From the NCBI GenBank assembly GCA_030704615.1, contig CM060732.1, forward strand, positions 61,049,053 to 61,113,052: DNA of 64,000 nt, given 5' to 3'. The position numbers were made by a program, and so were the translations under genes. The first letter of the stretch is position 1. Each line of letters begins with the position of its first letter. A model generated the notes under the pieces. That model was not told where the DNA came from. It made no database searches and was given only the letters and a program-made list of their open reading frames with translations. Positions 57,673 to 64,000 of the stretch are shown piece after piece. The DNA is from Takakia lepidozioides. Lineage: Eukaryota > Streptophyta > Takakiopsida > Takakiales > Takakiaceae.

Positions 57673-57724
57673 GTTGAAGAACTTGATGAAACGCTAAGTA
57701 ATACATAGTATCAAGTTCTTCAAC
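57673..57724. repeat. Foldback with perfect 15-bp arms
   Basis: GTTGAAGAACTTGAT (57673-57687) is the exact reverse complement of ATCAAGTTCTTCAAC (57710-57724), with a 22-nt loop. It could be a small hairpin RNA, the end of a foldback element or a transcription-factor dyad. Confidence 0.8.
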
Positions 57725-57729
57725 GCCTG

Positions 57730-59455
57730 TTACCGTCTGTTAACTGGCGCTAACAGGAGCCTACAGCAGACAGGGAGTCAGAATCAGAACCCAGAACGCC
57801 TCAGGCATGATTGGGCGTGTCAGGTAAATCGACAACCCAACCCTAGAGACTCGAGAGGAGGGCTTTTATTTACGCGGCAACTTGAGTTCTGATCGAGAAC
57901 TGGCCAACTTGAAAATTTGGGTTCTCACAATATAAAGTGGCCCACAATCTTGCTAATGGCTTCCTGTATGGTGGGTGACATGAGAATTCCTCTCCCTGAA
58001 GGCTCCTGCTATTGCAAGGTGCCGCTGTGTTTACAGTCCTTAGATACCAACTGTGTTGATGGCCTTGTGACAAGTCCACCAACTTCAATAACCTGCCACA
58101 GAACTAAGCGTCGCGCCCTCGTACTCTCCGATGGCAGTTTCGTTGATCACGGAGAGGCCACTGCAGGCTGCCATGGTAAGTAGACAGATTATTGCTCAGA
58201 TCGCGATCCGCAATGTGATAATCTATGAAAGCAGGCGTGATGGTGGCAGGCATTCAATGCGATGCGCTGACATCCAAGAGAATTTGCAGCGCTTTGTCTG
58301 GCACTGTGAGAAGTGCTGGCAACGTATGATTAGCTTCATTCCTTGGATGGAGGAGCCTGGTGGCCATAGATGGCATGAAGGTCATCAATTAGGTCATGCG
58401 TTGAGGTGTGGGTTTATCGGTGGATAAATTTGGTGAGCCACATTTATGATCATTCCAACGGCCACCCAGAGCAGTATCCAACGTGTCAGCTCATGTTTAG
58501 AATCACATCAGACATGTCACCTACCTCGGGTACTGCACCTTGTTTCCGCAGTTGAGTATATCTCTTTCGTACATCATCAAGGTGCTAAGTATCATTCCAA
58601 TTGCTTCGTTCTCGAAAACTAGACCCTCTTGAGAAGCTTTACTACCGAGGCATATGTTGTATCATTTTCCTACTTGTAAAGTTGATCGTCGTTTCTTGGA
58701 TCGGGAGTGATGGAGTTTCTACGTGTACACTACAAACAGGACCGCTACCTCGCTTACTTACAATGCACCGGTCTCGTGCTCTGGTACAAAGTACAAAGCC
58801 ATGATGCACATAACCAGCCTTCAATTCAGCAGATTTTTCAACCATGTAGACTATTTCGAGAAGCAGTGGCCACTCTGCAAGAGACAACTCCAGGCTGACA
58901 TATCAGCAGTAAGTAGACGATCGCTTGAAGCCATGACCATACTTATTAGATACATGCTATGTACCGTTGCCTCATCAAAGCCACCTTCAATAGCGGAGCG
59001 ATTTCTTGCCAAGTACCTCCAGACAGGCTTCACAGATTATGAGCAAGAAAGGTTATTTGGGGAAGGTGTAGCTCAGCTGACGACGACCAGAGCTTAAGTA
59101 TAAGCTATCACTGATTTAACAACCAACGCTCACATCAGTCCTGGTGGGTCCTTCATGTTATGTACACTGATATGGGTTCAATTCCCATTCCGCAATGGCT
59201 AAAAGAACCAAGTCAACTTCATACGCATTCATCGAGATTTAAAAAATTGTCAATCGAATTTTAAAAAATGTTTTAAGAAAATAAAAATAAAGGTATTAGG
59301 AAGATCATGGAAAAAATAACCATGACTAAAAAAACTTACTCAAAGACAAAAAGTCATTATTTTGAAGCATCAAAAAAAAAAATCCCATAATAATTCATGA
59401 ATAAAATTAATCAGAAAAAAATAAAAAAATAAAATCAAATATATTATTAATATAT
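57730..59455. other. Gap with unsupported open frames
   Basis: Plus-strand frames 58131-58427 and 58723-59097 look somewhat protein-like (for example SIAERFLAKYLQTGFTDYEQ), but no family or splice structure could be assigned. Near 59150-59185 a B-box-like TGGGTTCAATTCCCATTCC suggests a tRNA-derived remnant. Confidence 0.3.
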
Positions 59456-59459
59456 CAAT

Positions 59460-59720
59460 ATATGAAGCAGGACGTTTGTTTTGTTTGTTTTGTTTTGTTT
59501 TGTCATGTCACGTTGAGATGTCCCAAACCGGAGATGTCCCAAACCGTAGGTCCAGCCCTTGAGATGTCCCAAACCGGAGATGTCCCAAACCGTAGGTCCA
59601 GCCCTGGTGCTTGGTACCCTTGGAAAGCCCTCGACGAGGAGGGGTGGAGGGGCTTGGTCTCATGATTTTGGACCCGCAAGGTGGGAGATGTGGCATTTCA
59701 AGTACTTTGGGTCGTTGGAA
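59460..59720 (+). repeat. Dispersed repeat with internal 59-bp tandem duplication
   Basis: Plus-strand counterpart of 18770-18960. The block GAGATGTCCCAAACCGGAGA through CCAGCCC occurs twice in tandem (about 59514-59554 and 59561-59606), a duplication not seen in the other copy. Confidence 0.7.
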
Positions 59721-59751
59721 ATTCACGAAAAATAACAAAAATAGCGAAGTG

Positions 59752-60360
59752 GGCAGCGGCAACGCACTTTCCGAGGCGCCAGTCACAGCGGTCGCCTGGA
59801 TTTCTTGTTTTTGTTTCTGTTTTTATTTTACTATTTAATTTCGAATTAAAAATATATTTTAATTCTGTCAGGCACAGCAGACGCTTTATCCCAGGCGACA
59901 GTTGTCCCCCACCCGTCCACAGCGGTCCCGCAGCGGTCCCTTATTTTAAATTTAATTTCGTGTCTTTCTCTTTTTGTTTTTTCTTTTTTTTGTTTGGTTT
60001 CCCCATGCGAGTTTGCAGCGGCAGACGCACCTTCCCAGGCGACCGCTGTGGTACACCGGTCGCTCGGATTTATTGTTATTGTTATTGTTTTAATTTTACT
60101 ATTTACTTTTTAATAATTTTTTAATTTTGTTTTCTCGTGCGACCGCGGCACAGCAGACGCTCTTTCTCGGGCAGCGGTCGCTCAGATTTAGTATTCTATG
60201 TAAATCTTTTTTGTTTTTGTCTCTCTTTTTTTCCAAGCGACCGCAGTAGCCGCCGCTCTTTCCCGGTCGCCCTGATTTGCTGTTTCAGCTTATAATATTT
60301 TATTTATTTATTTCCCGTAGACTCTTTCTGGGGAGACCGGTCATCCTGGATTTTATTGTT
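59752..60360 (+). repeat. Array of alternating GC-rich and T-rich units
   Basis: Five to six irregular units begin near 59752, 59868, 60015, 60145, 60236 and 60315. Each has a GC-rich part like GCAGCGGCAGACGC, a CTTTCCCAGGCGACCGCTG core and CGGTCGCTCGGATTT, then 50-80 nt of T-rich sequence. Spacing is 75-147 bp. Confidence 0.7.
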
Positions 60361-60779
60361 TTACTGAATATTCTTTTTTATTTTTATTTAACTTCTGTCG
60401 TTTTGTTTTCTTTATTTTGTCTAATCTATTTATTCTTAACACATAAAAATAAAAACTAAAAAGATAGAACAGTCAGCCGTGGCCGCTGTTATTGAAGAAA
60501 TAAAAGTGAGCGGTTCAATGACACACTAATATATAATGTGAGAAAAAAAATTGAGACCTCCTATGCCTACCATGGGGCATGATATGAAACGGCTTCTCAT
60601 TTAACAATAATAGGGTCATGAATGCCCGCACATGTGGCTGCGGCGGGACCCGCGTGTGGCAGAGGGGCCTGCGGAGGGTGGGAGCGCCCTACCCGGACCA
60701 GCTAATCCCCGCCAGTTTGCTTGCTGGTCTGCTGGGCCCATAATATGCACATAAAGCATTAGTTATTGCAATGGTTTGT

Positions 60780-60880
60780 AGAAAGCGGCGGGTAGTGTGG
60801 TGGTTGAGAGCAATGAATGATAAGCACGAGGTATGGTGTTTAAATCTTGTTACGTTGTACCGTGGCAGGAATGTGTGTTA
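60780..60880 (+). repeat. Possible SINE-like tRNA head
   Basis: GTAGTGTGGTGGTTGAGAGC resembles a tRNA A box, and GGTATGGTGTTTAAATCTTG about 30 bp later is a degenerate B box. Confidence 0.3.
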
Positions 60881-60905
60881 TTAAATATATATTTTGTCGA
60901 AGGGT

Positions 60906-61110
60906 GTGCCGGTCTGCTGGAGGGTCCAAGCCAGTCTGTTGGACTGGAGGGGGTCTGCTCAGTCTGCTTGGAGGGTCTGCCGGTCTGCTGGAGGGGGGTC
61001 TGCCCAGTTTGCTGGAGAGGTGCCAGTCCGCTCGTCGGTCTGCTGGAGGGTCTGCTAGAAGATTGGAGTCGGTCTGTTGGAGGGTCTACCCAGTCCGCTA
61101 GAAGGTCCAC
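60906..61110 (+). repeat. ~21-bp minisatellite, unit GGTCTGCTGGAGGGTCTGCC
   Basis: About ten degenerate head-to-tail units built from GGTCTGCTGGAGG and GGTCTGCCCAGT. The plus-strand open frame over it translates into repeated CWRG and LLEG motifs and is a by-product of the repeat. Confidence 0.85.
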
Positions 61111-61266
61111 CATGGTAGATAAACAAGGACTTAGAATCTCGCTGACCCGGTGAATGGGCGGTGGGCTTATAAGGTCACCCCAAGGGTCGTACTGGCGGGG
61201 CCCGCCCGTGCATTCATGACCTTATTATTAAATGTTTTAAGTTGTAGTCCAAATGTGGGGATGACT

Positions 61267-61340
61267 TGTTGCACACCTCACTTCGGTAAACTCCCAAACT
61301 GTCATAGTTACTCGCTTAATTTGGTGCACACGCTTAACTC
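61267..61340 (-). mobile_element. Short fragment of the 5.1-kb LTR family
   Basis: On the minus strand the text ACTATGACAGTTTGGGAGTT, ACCGAAGTGAGGTGTGCAAC and A matches the 3' end of the solo LTRs at 5.8 and 14.7 kb. The rest of the LTR is missing. Confidence 0.55.
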
Positions 61341-61516
61341 CTACACAAGCCACCAGGCCAACAAGGACATAGCGGTCTCCTCGTTTTTTTTTTTTTTGTA
61401 TACCGTATATATTGATATACATACATATTATGTGTATCTTGACTGATGTTATATTGAGTATATTGACCTATTTATTGCCTTGGTGATTATGTATGCGAAA
61501 TATATATGTATTGAAG

Positions 61517-61605
61517 AGGGACAGAAAGAAAATACTTCGGCCATAGCCGACGTAATTAAAAGCCACTTCACGTTGCGGCTTTTGCCTTTTTTCGAAGGTG
61601 AGAAA
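61517..61605 (+). repeat. Dispersed ~85-bp hairpin repeat, copy 4
   Basis: Contains CGGCCATAGCCGACGTAATT, AAAAGCCACTTCACGTTGCG and GCTTTTGCC, then a decayed TTTTTCGAAGGTG. The first hairpin (AGCCAC...GCGGCT) is kept with a compensating G-T pair. Confidence 0.65.
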
Positions 61606-61849
61606 AAAAACTTTGGAGATGCTTGGAATGATGACTGTTATAAGAATGTTTGATGCCCATCATCAACTACTTTAAAAGACGACACATCACGAACCGCTCC
61701 CAGCTTATACAGCCACTAGCAACCGACTCTTAATCCCCTGCGAATTCACTCTTAAACACTCCAGAGTTACTGCCAAAACCTGCCGATATCTGAGCTACCT
61801 TTTGCACTCTATTTTGCCACCTCTCAGCCTCACGCACTCTTGAATGCGA

Positions 61850-64000
61850 CTCTTGAATCAGAACTCAGACAACAACAGACACATTTGGTGCTACATGTGT
61901 AGATACGTACTACCATTGCAAATGGGTTGGCTTCCCCTCAAAAGACAACAAGCAAATCAAAGATGACCTCTTTGAGTCACATGACGACTGCGACCCTACC
62001 CACAACCTTGTCCTCCTCACTGCGTTCCAAAAACGGACCAACACTAATTACCTTACACACATTCATTAACAACATGTCTCCCAGACACAACTCATAGATG
62101 CCCGCCATATACACAACCTGTTAATTTCACCTCATATTTAAGTCAGCACCACATAATGTAACCTTGATAAAGATATTGCACGTGAATTCTCTATATGTAA
62201 AGGTCCACATATGTCTAATATCTTTGCCCTCAATGGCCACTTCATTGGTCTAATCTCCAATGACATGCTAACTTGGCTATGGAATAGATACTCTAACCCA
62301 CATATTTACCAGTTACTTCCACCCAGACAAGATTTCGCTACTGAAATCTACTGGCTCTTAGATCGATACCTCAAGGATACTCCTCCAAAAAGCCGCACGA
62401 GCCCTTCCAAACTAACTCAAGCATACGCTCACAACACTATCCATAGGGACTTTCTTACGCTACTCATCTCCGTTTTCCAACTTATTCACTCTTATTACTG
62501 TAGCCCGTTCATGTGTCCCATGGAGCTTACGTCATATGCTAGCCTGCACTACATAGACTGCATTTTTGGTGCCTGCACAAAACTTACCACCCAACACAGA
62601 TGGGTGGGCAAATGCCTCGCCCATCCCCCTTGGACCCCACAATCAAGAAGCCTTTCAATGGGCACGTAACACCGCCCACTCCTCTCCTTCTGCCCTCACA
62701 ATCCTCATACTCATACACTACTCACACAACAAAGGTCTCCCGACAACCTCCACCCCCTCCTACAATTCCCTCTCGGCGTCACACTCCTAGCCACCATTGA
62801 ACCAAACCAGCTACACTACAACGTGGCCCCACCATTCCCAAAGTATCTCAACCACTCGGAACCCACCATAATGTTATTACTTCATGTCCAACACACATAT
62901 CCCACTTCCATACCCATAACCTTCCATCCCATCTTGCACCATCTACTCGTACGCACTTGGGATATGAAAGTCCCCATCCCCCGTACCCCCACCCCTCCTA
63001 CAACATCCACCTGGCCCCTCACCCGACCTGTTTCCCAGGGTTAACCTAAGCAAGGCTTGGATAAGGGCGTTGTCGGACCTTCCTCTTGCCCCTCTCATGT
63101 TTTTTGATGCCCCACCGCTCTACCATCAGAGTAAGCCCTCCCCCGTACCCCCACCCCTCCTAATGTCGGCACCTACGAAGGCAGGTCCCCACACCATATT
63201 GTTCCCCCCTGGCTCTTCCCTTGTGTTTGCCCCCGGTCACCCCTGCACCTGCCCTTCCCAGCTTTGCCCTAGCATCTTGCTTATCCAAAGCTTACCCATC
63301 AACGCCCCCCCGCCCGCTTCTCCATCCCCAGATCTTATCATTCACTTTGTTGAATTCACATACTGCCTTGATACCCGACTTCCTCCACCTTAGACAAGAG
63401 ACAAAAATATGCCCCACTTATCCTTGCTATCCACCAATGTGGCTGGAACACCGGCCCTCTATCTGTCATCATGGCCGGAACTAGAGGAGGTATCCATAAC
63501 GCCACACTAAACTACACATCCAGAAATGGACGTAATCCTCGGTACTACACCATAAACTGTCTAATCACTTCTGGCACACTAATCTCGCCACTGATGCCCA
63601 AATAAGACAGATTCTCAAATTCAGATATGGGCCACCAACGTAAACACATCTTCTGGCCCCGTCTTTTCCCTCCTCGTGGCTACTACCATGCTCCTGCCGG
63701 CCACCCTCACCCTGCACTTGCCCTGCCAAACTCTGTCCAAACATACTGCTAATACACGGGTTGCCTATAAATGCACCACCGCCTAGCACCCCATCCCCAA
63801 ACCTCACTATACACTTTATTGAATACACATATTGTAATGACTGTTACCCTTGCTCTTCCACACTAGAAAAACGTCAAAAATACGCCCCGCTCATCCTCGC
63901 CATCCGCCAACATGGCTGGTCCATCGGCCCCCTAACCGTTTATACCGCTGTCACCAGAGGCAGTATCCACAATGTTAGTATCTCTGCTCTTCACAAAAAC
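61850..64000 (+). mobile_element. CRN family, copy 3: N-terminal part plus partly duplicated C-terminus, running off the edge
   Basis: The plus strand reads TFGATCVDTYYHCKWVGFPS, IKDDLFESHDDCDPTHN (chromodomain-like, about 61890-61990), then FALNGHFIGLISNDMLTWLW, RQDFATEIYWLLDRYLKDTP and PFMCPMELTSYASLH (62211-62669), then a proline-rich linker. The RNase H segment is missing: the linker jumps near 63060-63140 to APTKAGPHT and the C-terminal PDLIIHFVEFTYCLDT (about 63330-63375), which is decayed by stops. From about 63545 a second start of the C-terminal part appears (HKLSNHFWHTNLATDAQIRQ) and runs to LTIHFIEYTYCND, LEKRQKYAPLILAIRQHGWS and SISALHKN at the window edge. It is therefore a rearranged or nested pair of insertions. 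Confidence 0.6.

Noticed and set aside
60833-61153. Cys/Trp-rich 106-residue open frame
   Set aside because: It is translation of a ~21-bp minisatellite with no independent coding evidence.
1-64000. CRISPR arrays, bacterial operons or functional tRNA/rRNA genes
   Set aside because: None was seen. Spliced genes and plant transposons make this a eukaryotic nuclear region, and the tRNA-like pieces lack pairing acceptor arms.

Overview
This is a nuclear window from a land plant with a transposon-rich genome. The evidence is a plant-type SAL1 phosphatase gene with canonical GT-AG introns, an EXORDIUM-like (PHI-1 family) cell-wall protein gene, a CACTA (TNP2-type) transposase, Copia remnants with an initiator-Met-tRNA primer-binding site, a plant L1-type LINE with a zf-RVT C-terminus, and tRNA-derived SINE-like repeats. 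Long intergenic stretches of decayed repeats and the unusual N-terminal extensions of both host genes hint at a seed-free vascular plant (lycophyte or fern), but the sequence does not prove that.

Layout. 0-5 kb: a decayed CACTA element on the minus strand (transposase remnant at 0.66-1.58 kb, terminal repeat ending at 4937), interrupted by copy 1 of an unusual repeat family called here the CRN family (chromodomain-like, RNase H, nuclease-like). 5.1-5.8 kb: a 726-bp solo LTR with perfect 5-bp target-site duplications. 6.4-7.0 kb: a diverged 279-bp tandem duplication. 7.1-10.5 kb: a six-exon minus-strand gene with a methyltransferase-like C-terminal part, one in-frame stop, and an intron holding three tandem units full of 24-28-bp palindromes. 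10.7-11.2 kb: a SWIM zinc-finger fragment on the plus strand. 11.2-31 kb: mostly AT-rich unique or decayed sequence with a second solo LTR (inverted), a Copia remnant, SINE-like repeats, possible Helitron ends and a C2H2-like zinc-finger gene fragment. 30.8-34 kb: several tandem or duplicated repeat systems rich in dyads, including a Copia-type LTR junction. 34-36.4 kb: a fragment and copy 2 of the CRN family. 37.0-45.6 kb: one large LINE on the minus strand (ORF1 with a CCHC knuckle; ORF2 with endonuclease, reverse transcriptase and zf-RVT regions), with a poly(A) tail and a candidate 9-bp target-site duplication.

46-57 kb is the host-gene island: SAL1 on the plus strand (four well-supported exons between 48.5 and 52.9 kb plus a likely upstream exon) and an intronless EXORDIUM-like gene on the minus strand (54.6-56.0 kb). 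They face each other tail to tail and nothing indicates joint function. 59.4-61.1 kb holds a repeat inverted relative to 18.8 kb, an array of GC-rich/T-rich units and a ~21-bp minisatellite. 61.8-64.0 kb is copy 3 of the CRN family, partly duplicated and running off the right edge.

The best candidates for something undescribed are the CRN repeat family, the covarying palindrome array inside the methyltransferase-like gene, and a ~85-bp, hairpin-containing repeat present four times, always on the plus strand.
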